Part shown: positions 15,388 through 25,359 of the stretch, piece after piece | Position numbering within the stretch: the stretch's first letter is position 1 | Layout of the letters: the number at the start of each line of letters is the position of its first letter | Assembly: GCA_025928935.1 (NCBI GenBank) | Contig: JAICNB010000035.1 | Span: 1-33,747, forward strand | Direction: 5' to 3' | Length of the DNA: 33,747 bases | Source: Acidimicrobiia bacterium | GTDB taxonomy: Bacteria; Actinomycetota; Acidimicrobiia; Spongiisociales; ZC4RG35 | Position numbers and translations under genes: made by a program | The notes under the pieces: model-generated | What the model was told of the DNA's origin: nothing | The model's input: only the letters and a program-made list of their open reading frames with translations | The model's database searches: none

Positions 15388-16638
15388 ATGAACTACGACA
15401 TAGCCAACCCTGCACTGGCCGAGACAGGCGCCCGCAGAGTCGAATGGGCCGGGCGCCGCATGCAGGTGCTGGCAACCGTTCGGGAGCGGTTCTCCAAGGA
15501 GAAGCCCCTGGACGGGCTGGTTGTCGCCGCCTGCCTCCATGTCACGGCCGAGACCGCCAACCTCATGCTGGCCTTGCGTGATGGTGGCGCCGAGCCCCTG
15601 CTCTGTGCCTCCAACCCGCTTTCCACCCAGGACGACGTGGCGGCGGCGCTGGTCGCCGACGGAATCCCGGTTTTTGCCATCCGGGGCGAGGACGCCGACA
15701 CCTACTACAAGCACATCCACGCCGTCCTCGACCATGCGCCGGCGATCACCATGGACGACGGGGCGGATCTGGCAACCCTCCTGCACACCGACCGGCGGGA
15801 CATCGAGGTCATCGGCTCTACCGAGGAGACGACGACCGGAGTCATCCGGCTCAAGGCAATGGCGGCCGACGGGACGCTGCGTGTGCCGGTGGTGGCCGTG
15901 AACGATTCAGCGACCAAGCATCTCTTCGACAACCACTACGGGACCGGGCAATCCGCCATCGACGGCATCATCCGCGCCACCAACATCCTCCTGGCCGGTC
16001 AGAACCTGGTCGTGGTCGGCTATGGCGACTGCGGTAGGGGTGTTGCCAACCGCGCCGATGGCCATGGGGCGAATGTCATCGTCGTCGAGGTCGACCCGGT
16101 GAGGGCCCTCGAGGCGCGGATGGACGGCTTCCACGTGATGACCGGCATCGATGCGGCTCGGGTCGGGGACGTCTTCGTCACCGTCACCGGCAACAAGCAC
16201 GTCCTGCGGATGGAGCACTTCGATGTCATGAAGGACGGCGTCGTCCTCTCCAATGCCGGCCATTTCGACATCGAGCTGGACCTGGCCGCTCTCCGTGCCG
16301 CCTCGGTGGCCCGGCGCCCGATCAGAGACAATCTCGAGGAGTTCGAGTTGCAGGACGGGCGGAGAATCCTGGTCATCGCGGAGGGCCGTCTGGTCAACCT
16401 CGGGGCGGCGGAAGGCCACCCCGCCGACGTCATGGACATGTCCTTCTCGAACCAGGCCCTGGCCGCCGAGTATCTCGCCCTGAACGCCGGAGACCTCGAG
16501 CCCAAGATCTACACCCTTCCCACCGAGATCGACGACGAAGTGGCCAAGATCAAGCTGGAGCACCTGGGTGGCGGTCTCGACACCCTCACCGACGACCAGG
16601 TGGCCTATCTGGCCGGCTGGCAGGAAGGCACTTCGTAA
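15388..16638 (+). CDS. ahcY: Adenosylhomocysteinase, short archaeal/Thermotoga-like form
   Basis: A 416-residue NAD-dependent enzyme that reversibly cleaves S-adenosylhomocysteine, relieving product inhibition of methyltransferases. Visible residues include HVTAET (51-56), MDDG (122-125), STEETTTG (144-151), NDSATK (172-177), Asp181 and the NAD loop GYGDCGRG (211-218). The segment [14 protein letters not shown], rather than the DNxYGCxES form of longer enzymes, the short length and the absence of the C-terminal KxxxYRY place it with archaeal and Thermotoga enzymes. Some archaeal members prefer S-inosylhomocysteine, so the substrate is worth testing. ATG 15388 follows the previous stop by one base and has AAAGGAC as a reasonable Shine-Dalgarno. 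Confidence 0.88.
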   Translation: MNYDIANPALAETGARRVEWAGRRMQVLATVRERFSKEKPLDGLVVAACLHVTAETANLMLALRDGGAEPLLCASNPLSTQDDVAAALVADGIPVFAIRGEDADTYYKHIHAVLDHAPAITMDDGADLATLLHTDRRDIEVIGSTEETTTGVIRLKAMAADGTLRVPVVAVNDSATKHLFDNHYGTGQSAIDGIIRATNILLAGQNLVVVGYGDCGRGVANRADGHGANVIVVEVDPVRALEARMDGFHVMTGIDAARVGDVFVTVTGNKHVLRMEHFDVMKDGVVLSNAGHFDIELDLAALRAASVARRPIRDNLEEFELQDGRRILVIAEGRLVNLGAAEGHPADVMDMSFSNQALAAEYLALNAGDLEPKIYTLPTEIDDEVAKIKLEHLGGGLDTLTDDQVAYLAGWQEGTS

Positions 16639-16647
16639 ACGTCACTG

Positions 16648-16664
16648 TCGACCCTTAGGGTCGA
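16648..16664 (+). repeat. Perfect palindrome over the comF promoter
   Basis: TCGACCC (16648-16654) and GGGTCGA (16658-16664) flank TTA. The dyad begins 9 nt after the ahcY stop and contains the whole TAGGGT -10 box of comF. It could end ahcY transcription (there is no T-run) or be an operator. Confidence 0.6.
16656..16661 (+). promoter_or_regulatory. Putative leaderless -10 box of comF
   Basis: TAGGGT ends 8 nt before the ATG at 16670. There is no Shine-Dalgarno in the 8-nt gap (TCGATAGC register). Confidence 0.45.
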
Positions 16665-16669
16665 TAGCG

Positions 16670-17233
16670 ATGATCTGTCAGGGGTGTCATCTCGTTGCCG
16701 GCGGCTTCCTCTGTGAGCGATGCCGGAGTGGGCTGCGTCCCGCCCCGGAGCGCATCCTCCATGGTGGGATTCGAGTAGTGGCAGCGTTCCAGCACGTCGG
16801 GGTGGCCCGTGATCTGGTGCTGGGGCTCAAGTACCGGGGCCTGACAGCGTTCGCCGACCTGGTGGTGGAGTCGATCGCCCCGCGTGTCCCTGCGATGCCG
16901 GTGGTCCCGATTCCCCGCACCTGGTCCCGTCAGATCCGCTACGGGATCGATCCGGCGAGGGAAATCGCCGTGCGCATGGCCAGGGCAGTTGGATGCCCGG
17001 TGCTCGACCTCTTGTCCCCGCCGATCCACGCCCCGAGGAGGGCGGGTGGCGACCATCACAGACTGCCACCGAGATTCGGGATGAGGAGACCGCCGGAAGG
17101 TCGGATCGTGCTGGTCGACGATGTGGTGACGACGGGAGCCACCATCCGATCGGCGCTCTCGGTGCTCGGCCCGGACAGAATCGCGCTCGTGATCGCGGCC
17201 AATTTGGCCGATACGGTGTCTAGTCAGCGATAA
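16670..17233 (+). CDS. ComF family phosphoribosyltransferase-like protein
   Basis: A 187-residue protein. The N-terminal zinc finger has Cys3, Cys6, Cys15 and Cys18 (ICQGC...LCERC), and VVPIPRTWSRQIRYGIDPAREIA occupies the middle. The PRPP-binding loop VLVDDVVTTGAT is at about 148-158. In naturally competent bacteria ComF helps single-stranded DNA uptake or processing; in actinobacteria it is a housekeeping gene of uncertain role next to hpf and secA (mycobacterial Rv3242c). Here its neighbours are ahcY upstream and a response regulator downstream. ATG 16670 is preferred because the zinc finger begins at residue 3 and a -10 box lies 8 nt upstream; the open frame extends further but into ahcY. 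Confidence 0.82.
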   Translation: MICQGCHLVAGGFLCERCRSGLRPAPERILHGGIRVVAAFQHVGVARDLVLGLKYRGLTAFADLVVESIAPRVPAMPVVPIPRTWSRQIRYGIDPAREIAVRMARAVGCPVLDLLSPPIHAPRRAGGDHHRLPPRFGMRRPPEGRIVLVDDVVTTGATIRSALSVLGPDRIALVIAANLADTVSSQR

Positions 17234-17234
17234 T
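17229..17234 (+). promoter_or_regulatory. Possible promoter of the response regulator gene
   Basis: GATAAT with TTGGCC at 17204-17209 (19-nt spacer). The predicted leader of about 45 nt carries a strong purine-rich Shine-Dalgarno (GGTGAGGGGGG, 17266-17276) ahead of the ATG at 17286, in contrast to the leaderless neighbours. Confidence 0.35.
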
Positions 17235-17285
17235 CACCGGGGAGATCCAAATGAAGTGCTGTTCGGGTGAGGGGGGCTTTTGACA

Positions 17286-17936
17286 ATGGCGTCTGTAGTG
17301 ATCGTGGATGACGCGGAGCTGTTCCGCGAGGCGCTGCGGGCCGCTTTCGTCCAGGAGGGGTTCGAGGTGAAGGCGGTGGCCGCCGATGCCATGAGAGCGA
17401 TCGACATGGCCCGTGAGCATCAGCCGGACCTGGTGATGCTGGACCTGTTGATGCCCGGCATGTCGGGGATCGAAGTGCTCGGTGCGATTCTCAAAGCGTG
17501 CCCCACCTGCCGGGTGGTGCTCCTCACTTCGAGTGAATCCGCCAAAGACCTGCTCGCCGCGGTGAAAGCCGGCGCCTCGGGGTACCTCACCAAGGACACC
17601 CCGTTGCCGAGGTTGGTGGCCGCCATGCAGGACGTCCTCGCCGGGGGAGCCGCCCTGTCGCCGGCCATGGGCGGGAAGCTGTTCTCGGCTCTCCGGGACC
17701 TGCTCAGGCATCACGGCGAAGCGATGGCACGGAGCCCGGAGTTGACGGGGAGAGAGCTGGAGATCCTGGCCTACGTGGGCGCGGGTAAGACCTCCCGAGA
17801 GATCGCGTCCGAGCTCTACATCTCGGAGAACACGGTGCGAAACCATGTTCGCAACGTCCTGGACAAGCTCGGGCTCAAGTCTCGGTTCGAGGCGGTCAAC
17901 TGGGCTCAGAGAGAGGGTCTCATAGAAGTCCGTTGA
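17286..17936 (+). CDS. NarL/FixJ-type response regulator (orphan)
   Basis: A 216-residue two-domain regulator. The receiver domain has the acidic pair Asp8-Asp9, phospho-acceptor Asp53 ([11 protein letters not shown]), Thr81 and Lys103 (YLTKD), so phosphorylation chemistry looks intact. The LuxR-type DNA-binding domain starts at [22 protein letters not shown], with the recognition helix [18 protein letters not shown]. No histidine kinase is encoded in the window, so the partner is elsewhere. It sits between comF and secA, where other actinobacteria have hpf. Two nested palindromes lie directly downstream and are candidate sites for it or another regulator. A TTG at 17280 two codons upstream is an alternative start, but ATG 17286 has the better Shine-Dalgarno spacing. 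Confidence 0.9.
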   Translation: MASVVIVDDAELFREALRAAFVQEGFEVKAVAADAMRAIDMAREHQPDLVMLDLLMPGMSGIEVLGAILKACPTCRVVLLTSSESAKDLLAAVKAGASGYLTKDTPLPRLVAAMQDVLAGGAALSPAMGGKLFSALRDLLRHHGEAMARSPELTGRELEILAYVGAGKTSREIASELYISENTVRNHVRNVLDKLGLKSRFEAVNWAQREGLIEVR

Positions 17937-17941
17937 GCCTC

Positions 17942-17983
17942 CCGTGTGCATTCGCCCACCCCAGCGTGGGTCATTGCGCACGG
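17942..17983 (+). repeat. Nested palindrome, copy 1 (upstream of secA)
   Basis: Outer arms CCGTGTGCA (17942-17950) and TGCGCACGG (17975-17983) pair over 9 positions with one G-T wobble. Inner arms CCCAC (17955-17959) and GTGGG (17966-17970) enclose CCCAGC. Copy 2 at 18001-18044 has the same architecture. A run of five T follows at 17996-18000, too far from the stem for a classic terminator. Confidence 0.7.
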
Positions 17984-18000
17984 TCGTGCCGGCTGTTTTT

Positions 18001-18044
18001 CCGTGTCCAGCCATCCACCCCCACGGTGGGCTATTGCACACAGG
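18001..18044 (+). repeat. Nested palindrome, copy 2 (upstream of secA)
   Basis: Outer arms CCGTGTCCA (18001-18009) and TGCACACAGG (18035-18044) pair with one mismatch and one extra base. Inner arms CCACC (18015-18019) and GGTGG (18025-18029) enclose CCCAC. It ends 30 nt before the secA -10 box. Confidence 0.65.
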
Positions 18045-18074
18045 ATCCGAAGTGGGTCAATTCGGGCCGGTCGG

Positions 18075-18080
18075 TAGCAT
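18075..18080 (+). promoter_or_regulatory. Putative -10 box of secA
   Basis: TAGCAT ends 10 nt before the ATG at 18091. It also contains the first bases of an upstream in-frame ATG (18079), which argues for the later start. Confidence 0.5.
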
Positions 18081-18090
18081 GAAGAGCTCA

Positions 18091-20697
<2,607 letters not shown>

Positions 20698-20708
20698 GGA
20701 CTGATCAC

Positions 20709-21842
20709 ATGACTCTCGAGATAACGGACCCGAAGGCCACGCTGGCCGAGCTCAGGCAACGATTGGTCGAAGCGCGCGGGTTCCTCGATCTCGACACCAA
20801 GGAGAAGGAGCTCGAGGAGCTGAGGGAGAGAGCTTCGGCCGCCGACCTATGGGATGACCCCGACGAGGCGCGGACTGTGAGCCAACGTCTGGCCCGTTAC
20901 GAGGGTCTCTTCGACATGGTGGGTGGTCTAGGAGCCAAGATCGACGATGCCGAGGTACTGCTCGAACTGGCCGCCGAAGCCGGGGACGAGGCGTCGAGGA
21001 AGGAGGCGCTCGATGATCTCGGCGAGGTCGCACGTCAGCTGGATGCCCTCGAGCTCGAGTCCCTCTACTACGACGAGCACGACGACTCCGACGCCATCCT
21101 CAGCGTCCACGCCGGGGCCGGTGGAGTGGATGCGCAGGACTGGGCCGAGATGCTGGCCCGGATGTACCAGCGTTTCTTGACCGACGCCGGGTTCTCCTAC
21201 ACCGTCGAGGAGGTGACCGAGGGGGAGGAGGCCGGCATCAAGTCGGCGACCTTCACCGTCAAGGGGGATCGGGCCTACGGGACCCTGGAATCGGAGCGGG
21301 GAGTCCACCGCCTGGTCCGTATCAGCCCATTCGATTCGAACGCCCGCCGTCACACCTCGTTCGCCGGCGTCGTCGTGGTCCCCGACCTCGGTGACCAGGC
21401 CAAGGTGGAGATCGACGAGGACGACCTTCGCATCGACACATATCGCTCCCAGGGCGCCGGGGGTCAGCACGTCAACACCACCGACTCGGCGGTCCGGATC
21501 ACCCATCTCCCCACCGGGATCGTGGTCCAGTGTCAGAACGAGCGGTCCCAGCTGCAGAACAAGGCGCGGGCCATGGCCATCCTCCAGTCACGGCTGGCCG
21601 AGCGTGCCCGGTTGGAGCGGCAGGCCCAGCTCGAAGAGCTCAGAGGCGATCAGGGCGAGGCAGCGTGGGGGCGCCAGATCCGGTCCTATGTGCTCCAGCC
21701 GTATCAGATGGCGAAGGACCTTCGCACCGACCACGAGGTCGGCAACGTCCAGGGCGTCCTCGATGGCGACCTCATGGGCTTCGTCGAGGCCTATCTGCGC
21801 TGGCGGCGGGCTGAACACGAGGCTTCAGGCGATTCCGCGTAA
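20709..21842 (+). CDS. prfB: Peptide chain release factor 2
   Basis: A 377-residue class I release factor that reads UGA and UAA and triggers peptide release. The codon-recognition tripeptide Ser-Pro-Phe is present in ISPFDSNARRHTSF, and the catalytic GGQ is at residues 251-253 (GAGGQHVNTTDSAVRI). The frame is continuous, without the internal UGA and +1 programmed frameshift that autoregulates prfB in many bacteria; this is usual in actinobacteria. It starts 11 nt after secA and precedes ftsE-ftsX-smpB-ssrA, a conserved actinobacterial order. UGA is a very common stop codon in this window. Confidence 0.96.
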   Translation: MTLEITDPKATLAELRQRLVEARGFLDLDTKEKELEELRERASAADLWDDPDEARTVSQRLARYEGLFDMVGGLGAKIDDAEVLLELAAEAGDEASRKEALDDLGEVARQLDALELESLYYDEHDDSDAILSVHAGAGGVDAQDWAEMLARMYQRFLTDAGFSYTVEEVTEGEEAGIKSATFTVKGDRAYGTLESERGVHRLVRISPFDSNARRHTSFAGVVVVPDLGDQAKVEIDEDDLRIDTYRSQGAGGQHVNTTDSAVRITHLPTGIVVQCQNERSQLQNKARAMAILQSRLAERARLERQAQLEELRGDQGEAAWGRQIRSYVLQPYQMAKDLRTDHEVGNVQGVLDGDLMGFVEAYLRWRRAEHEASGDSA

Positions 21843-21857
21843 TCACGGCCAAGCCGT

Positions 21858-21863
21858 TACCGT
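21858..21863 (+). promoter_or_regulatory. Possible -10 box for ftsE-ftsX-smpB
   Basis: TACCGT, the same hexamer used by two leaderless genes here, but 51 nt before the ftsE ATG, so a leader of about 45 nt without an obvious Shine-Dalgarno is implied. Read-through from prfB is the alternative. Confidence 0.25.
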
Positions 21864-21914
21864 CCCCGGGTCCGCAGGTCTTCGAATCGAGGCTGCGACA
21901 CTTCTCCTGTTCCC

Positions 21915-22604
21915 ATGATCCGGCTCGAGCACGTAACCAAGGTCTACGAGGGCGGCAGCGTCGCCGCTCGTGACGTCTCCCTCGACATCCAGAAGGGCGA
22001 GTTCGTGTTCCTCGTCGGCCCTTCCGGGTCGGGCAAGTCGACTCTGATTCGGCTCATGCTCAGGGACGAAGGGGTGACCCGGGGCAAGATCTGGGTGGCC
22101 GGCAAGGACATCACCACCCTGCCCAAGTGGAAGATCCCCTATCTGAGACGATCGGTGGGGACGGTCTTCCAGGACTACAAGCTGTTGCCCAACAAGACGG
22201 TCGCCGAGAACGTCTCCTTCGCCCTCGAAGTGCTGGGCCGGCCGAGGTCGGTCATCGGGCCCCAGGTGGAGCAAGTGCTCGATCTAGTCGGTCTGGCCGA
22301 CATGACCGGCCGCTATCCGCGCCAGCTCTCCGGCGGTGAGCAGCAGAGGGTCTCGGTGGCACGTGCGTTCGTCAACCGGCCGCCGATAATGCTCGCCGAC
22401 GAGCCGACCGGGAACCTCGACCCCAAGACGTCGGTCGGGATCATGAAGTTGCTCGACCGGATCAATCGGACAGGCACCACCATCGTGATGGCAACGCACG
22501 ACTTCGCCATCGTCGACGCCATGCAGCGCCGGGTCGTCGCGCTGGAGAAAGGTGTGGTGACGAGGGACGAGCATTCCGGGCGCTACGAGCAGGATCAGGG
22601 ATGA
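21915..22604 (+). CDS. ftsE: Cell division ATP-binding protein FtsE
   Basis: A 229-residue ABC ATPase that works with FtsX at the division site to control peptidoglycan hydrolases. Walker A is GPSGSGKST (about 36-44), the Q-loop is near TVFQDYKLL, the signature LSGGEQQRVSVARAF is followed by Walker B IMLADEPTGNLDP, and the H-loop is MATHD. All catalytic elements are present. The C-terminal tail is short and charged. The stop overlaps the ftsX start as ATGA. The 72-nt gap from prfB has a possible promoter at 21858. Confidence 0.95.
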   Translation: MIRLEHVTKVYEGGSVAARDVSLDIQKGEFVFLVGPSGSGKSTLIRLMLRDEGVTRGKIWVAGKDITTLPKWKIPYLRRSVGTVFQDYKLLPNKTVAENVSFALEVLGRPRSVIGPQVEQVLDLVGLADMTGRYPRQLSGGEQQRVSVARAFVNRPPIMLADEPTGNLDPKTSVGIMKLLDRINRTGTTIVMATHDFAIVDAMQRRVVALEKGVVTRDEHSGRYEQDQG

Positions 22605-23527
22605 GCCGTTTCTTCTTCCTGCTTCGCGAGGCCTTCGTCAACCTCAAGCGGAACTTCCTGGTCGTGGCCGGGGCGGTCCTGGCCGTCTTCATCTCGCTGA
22701 GCCTGGCGTTTGGCGCTCTGGTCGTGAACGAGATCCTCCGTCTCAACACACTCGCCTGGCAGGAGGGCGTGCACGTCATCGCCTTCCTCAGGGACGAGGG
22801 CTCGGGCGGGGTGCCATCCGGCGCCCACCAGGCGCTGCTCGATGAGGTCTCCACGTGGGAAGAGGTCAACGATGCCTTCTATGTCGACAAGGCCCAGGCC
22901 TGGGTCGAGTACCAGGAGATTTTCGCCGGTCAGGACGAACTGCTCGAGATCGACCCCACCATCCTCCCCGCTTCGATACGAATCGAACTGGTAGCCATCG
23001 AACTGCATCAGTCGGTCAAGTTCAAACTGGAGCAACAGCAGCAAGTCGTCCTCAACGTGTCAACGGCCGCCGAGCAGATCGAGCAGCTGCAGAACCTGTC
23101 CAGTGTGTTGAACGTGCTCGGGATCGGTATGGCAGTCGTGCTCGGCGTGTCCGCCGTGGTCCTGATCGCCAACACCATCCGACTCGCCATCTACGCACGG
23201 CGTGACGAGGTGGAGATCATGAAGCTGGTCGGCGCCTCCAACTGGTACATCAGGATCCCGTTCCTGCTCGAGGGTCTCATCGAGGGGGTGGTCGGCGCCG
23301 CATTGGCCGTGTTCACAGTCTGGTTGGGTGCCACCAGGCTGGCTCGGGCCAGCGAGGGGTTCGCCCTATTCAGGCTGGACGTTTCCAATCAGTTCTTCCT
23401 CCGTTGGGGGCTCCTCTTCATCATTTTCGGGGCGGCTGCCGGTGTCATCGGTTCCCTGCTCGGCCTGAGCCGTTATCTGCGTGAGGCCGACGGGACCGGG
23501 GAAGACATCCCGACCGGAGTCGCCTGA
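22601..23527 (+). CDS. ftsX: Cell division protein FtsX
   Basis: A 308-residue membrane partner of FtsE. It has a cytoplasmic N-terminal helix (SRFFFLLREAFVNLKRN), a first transmembrane helix at about 20-42, an extracytoplasmic domain of about 120 residues that binds hydrolase partners such as RipC or EnvC in other species, then three more helices near 168-190, 222-245 and 268-290. The motif RRDEVEIMKLVGASNWYIRIPFLLEG between helices 2 and 3 is the FtsX/MacB-type permease core. Coupled to ftsE (ATGA) and to smpB (TGATG, one shared base). Confidence 0.94.
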   Translation: MSRFFFLLREAFVNLKRNFLVVAGAVLAVFISLSLAFGALVVNEILRLNTLAWQEGVHVIAFLRDEGSGGVPSGAHQALLDEVSTWEEVNDAFYVDKAQAWVEYQEIFAGQDELLEIDPTILPASIRIELVAIELHQSVKFKLEQQQQVVLNVSTAAEQIEQLQNLSSVLNVLGIGMAVVLGVSAVVLIANTIRLAIYARRDEVEIMKLVGASNWYIRIPFLLEGLIEGVVGAALAVFTVWLGATRLARASEGFALFRLDVSNQFFLRWGLLFIIFGAAAGVIGSLLGLSRYLREADGTGEDIPTGVA

Positions 23528-24012
23528 TGGCCCGCTCGGCGGGCACCGAGCGGGTCAAGGTCGTCTCCAGCAACCGGCGAGCCCGCCGCAACTACACGGT
23601 TGTCGAGACGGTCGAGGCCGGTCTGGCCCTGCTCGGGTCGGAGGTCAAGTCGCTGCGCGATGGACGTCTCGACCTCAAGGACTCGTACGGCTTGATCAAA
23701 GGCGGTGAGGCCTATCTGATCGGCGCCTACATCGCTCCATACGAGTTCGCCAGGGAGGGCGGTCACGAGCCGGAACGGGAGCGAAAGCTGCTCCTCCATC
23801 GTCGGGAGATCGACCGGATCGGGGGCCAGTTAGCCGAGAAGGGGCTGACCCTGGTGCCGCTCCAGGTCTACTTCAAGGATGGGAAGGCCAAGGTGGAGCT
23901 GGGCTTGGCCAAGGGCAAGACCTCCTATGACAAACGGGAGACCATCAAGGAACGCGACCACGAGCGGGAGATGGACCGGGCCGTATCGCAGGCGAGACGA
24001 CGTTCCACCTGA
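23527..24012 (+). CDS. smpB: SsrA-binding protein SmpB
   Basis: A 161-residue RNA-binding protein that delivers tmRNA to stalled ribosomes. The beta-barrel core shows NRRARRNYTVVETVEAGLALLGSEVKSLRDGR and DSYGLIKGGEAYLIGAYIAPYE, then ERERKLLLHRREIDRI and the conserved LVPLQVYFKDGKAKVELGLAKGK. The basic C-terminal tail (DKRETIKERDHEREMDRAVSQARRRS), which mimics mRNA in the ribosomal channel, is intact. Its RNA partner ssrA begins 55 nt downstream, the usual actinobacterial arrangement. Confidence 0.96.
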   Translation: MARSAGTERVKVVSSNRRARRNYTVVETVEAGLALLGSEVKSLRDGRLDLKDSYGLIKGGEAYLIGAYIAPYEFAREGGHEPERERKLLLHRREIDRIGGQLAEKGLTLVPLQVYFKDGKAKVELGLAKGKTSYDKRETIKERDHEREMDRAVSQARRRST

Positions 24013-24047
24013 AAACGCGGGCGAGCGGGACAACGGCGCGCCAGGAT

Positions 24048-24053
24048 TAGAAT
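24048..24053 (+). promoter_or_regulatory. Putative -10 box of the tmRNA gene
   Basis: TAGAAT, 14 nt before the mature 5' end predicted at 24068; transcription would begin near 24060 with RNase P trimming the leader. No clear -35. Confidence 0.5.
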
Positions 24054-24067
24054 CAAGTAGTGCCCAT

Positions 24068-24415
24068 GGGGGTGAAACGGTTTCGACGTCGAGTGTTGAG
24101 GCGTTGGAAGCGAGCCGGGGTCTCCGGGGCCCCGTCAACAAACCGGAAAAACCAATAAGTGCCGAAGACAACTTCGCACTGGCTGCCTAACTAAGTAGCC
24201 CGTCCGCCCGACCGAATCCCGCACGGTCGGGGCCGGGCGCCGCAAAGCGGGATGCCCCCCACGGGGTTTCGGGACCGTGGGGCCAAGCCAACTCCGGATA
24301 GGCGCAGGGAAACTCGTCGTCAGAGTTCCTGTGGCCGAAAGCTCGCTGACGACTGCGCTCGGAGATGCCGGCGCTGACGGCTCGACGGACCGGGGTTCGA
24401 CTCCCCGCACCTCCA
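24068..24415 (+). ncRNA. ssrA: Transfer-messenger RNA (tmRNA)
   Basis: A tmRNA of about 348 nt that rescues stalled ribosomes. The 5' strand GGGGGTG (24068-24074) pairs with CACCTCC (24408-24414), including the G3-U pair that marks alanine charging, with discriminator A at 24415; CCA is not encoded. The conserved GAAACGGTTTCGACG follows the 5' end. The T arm CGGGG-TTCGACT-CCCCG lies at 24391-24407. The tag reading frame starts at the GCC resume codon (24161), preceded by AATAAGT much as in mycobacteria, and ends at TAA (24188-24190), giving the tag AEDNFALAA. At nine encoded residues it is shorter than the 10-12 residue tags of E. coli and mycobacteria but keeps the ALAA protease signal. smpB lies directly upstream. 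Confidence 0.95.
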
Positions 24416-24417
24416 CG

Positions 24418-24449
24418 ATCGATGGCCGCACCAAGGTGCGGCCATCGAT
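24418..24449. terminator. Strong hairpin between ssrA and cutA, probably bidirectional terminator
   Basis: A perfect inverted repeat with 15-nt arms, ATCGATGGCCGCACC (24418-24432) and its complement (24435-24449), separated by AA. It begins 3 nt after the tmRNA end and stops 2 nt before the end of the minus-strand cutA gene, so it can serve both convergent transcripts. There is no long T-run on either side. Confidence 0.75.
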
Positions 24450-24451
24450 GT

Positions 24452-24775
24452 CTATGTGGTGGACCCGGTGCTCTCGTCGATCCAGTCCAGGTAGGGCCGG
24501 GTCGCAGCTTCGATTCCGATCATGAGCACCGGGGGAACCCGATAGGAATGGTTCTCCTCCACCAGAGTCTCGATCGACTTGAACTTGTCGGCCCGAGTCT
24601 TGGCGATGAGAAGCCACTCGGAGTCCTCGACGACATCGCCCTCCCAGACGTAGATGCTGCTGATGGGAAGGATCTGGACTCCGGCTGCGAGTGAGCCCTC
24701 GACCAGCAGTCGGGCGATGAGAGAGGCCTCGCCTGGGCCTCCGCACGTGATCAGGACAAGCCCGTGCTCAGCCAT
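24452..24775 (-). CDS. cutA: CutA family protein (divalent-cation tolerance type)
   Basis: A 107-residue protein with the compact trimeric ferredoxin-like fold of CutA. It begins LVLITCGGPGEASLIARLLVEGSLAAGVQILP, has SIYVWEGDVVEDSEWLLIAKT in the middle, and ends with the family hallmark ENHSYRVPPVLMIGIEAATRPYLDWI. E. coli CutA was named for copper tolerance, but the general role is unclear. It is the last gene of a minus-strand pair with the GyrI-like gene 18 nt upstream, and it shares a hairpin with tmRNA. Confidence 0.9.
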   Translation of the reverse strand: MAEHGLVLITCGGPGEASLIARLLVEGSLAAGVQILPISSIYVWEGDVVEDSEWLLIAKTRADKFKSIETLVEENHSYRVPPVLMIGIEAATRPYLDWIDESTGSTT

Positions 24776-24793
24776 CTGGCTGGTGACGCTGCA

Positions 24794-25267
24794 TCAGCGG
24801 TATGGCTGGATGATCTCGGTCTTCCACGTGCTGGGGTCGGGTTCGGCCACAGGGTCGCTGTGGTACACCTCCCAGGCCAGGCCCTCCGGATCGTGACCGT
24901 TATCGGCAAGCCACGTGGCGATCGCGTCGTATGCGGGGCCCATCTGATCGTACGGGCCGGTGTGGGTCACCACCGCGGCGTTCCCGCCGGGGAGAGACGA
25001 CACCTCGACGTCGCTGTCTCCTGGTACGTCACCAGGGTCTTCAGAGATGGGGAATCCGGCTTCGACCTCGAACTCGTGTGTGACCTCATCGAGCAAGCGA
25101 TGGATGGCGAAAGGCATCCCGGCATACTCGAGGCGGTGTCTTTCGACGTATTCGGCGACACCGCCATAGGCGTGTCCCATGAACTCCGGCATCTTGTCGA
25201 CGCGCAGCTTCGCCCTCATGACCAGGGTGGGCTGCCGCTCCAGAAGACGAGTGGAGATCTGATACAT
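24794..25267 (-). CDS. GyrI-like small-molecule-binding protein
   Basis: A 157-residue stand-alone GyrI-like/AraC effector-binding domain. It shows the tandem SHS2-like pattern: YQISTRLLERQPTLVMRAKLRVDKMPEFMG, a middle segment with GMPFAIHRLLDEVTHEFEVEAGFPI, then VSSLPGGNAAVVTHTGPYDQMGPAYDAIATWLADNG and the final WEVYHSDPVAEPDPSTWKTEIIQPY, where the conserved Glu/Tyr-containing C-terminus binds ligand. Relatives bind drugs, antagonise gyrase inhibitors or hydrolyse cyclopropanoids; the ligand here is unknown. It has no DNA-binding domain. ATG 25267 has one of the best Shine-Dalgarno sequences in the window (AAGGAGGT, complement of 25272-25279), so the 13-residue upstream extension is discarded. 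Confidence 0.8.
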   Translation of the reverse strand: MYQISTRLLERQPTLVMRAKLRVDKMPEFMGHAYGGVAEYVERHRLEYAGMPFAIHRLLDEVTHEFEVEAGFPISEDPGDVPGDSDVEVSSLPGGNAAVVTHTGPYDQMGPAYDAIATWLADNGHDPEGLAWEVYHSDPVAEPDPSTWKTEIIQPYR

Positions 25268-25346
25268 GCGTACCTCCTTCACCCCGACGTTGCACCAGTT
25301 GCCCATCGTCTTGTAGGGCCGGAAGTCATCAACGCCGTCGTTGCCT

Positions 25347-25352
25347 TATCTT
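25347..25352 (+). promoter_or_regulatory. Putative leaderless -10 box of the Ddn-type nitroreductase gene
   Basis: TATCTT ends 7 nt before the GTG at 25360. It overlaps an in-frame TTG (25351), which is therefore unlikely to be the start. Confidence 0.5.
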
Positions 25353-25359
25353 GTCTCCC

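Noticed and set aside
15300..15400. SAH or SAM riboswitch ahead of ahcY
   Set aside because: The gene follows the previous stop by one base, so there is no leader that could hold a riboswitch.
17942..18000. Rho-independent terminator after the response regulator
   Set aside because: There is a T5 run, but it is 12 nt beyond the strong stem, and the short hairpin nearer to it (GCAC...GTGC) is only 4 bp. Kept as a repeat rather than a terminator.
17944..18090. Longer secA start far upstream
   Set aside because: The extension covers the two nested palindromes and the -10 box and adds residues unlike any SecA N-terminus; homology begins at MPLFSKVL (18091).
20709..20800. Programmed frameshift in prfB
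   Set aside because: The frame is continuous from ATG, with no internal TGA after about 25 codons and no CTTTGA-like slippery site.
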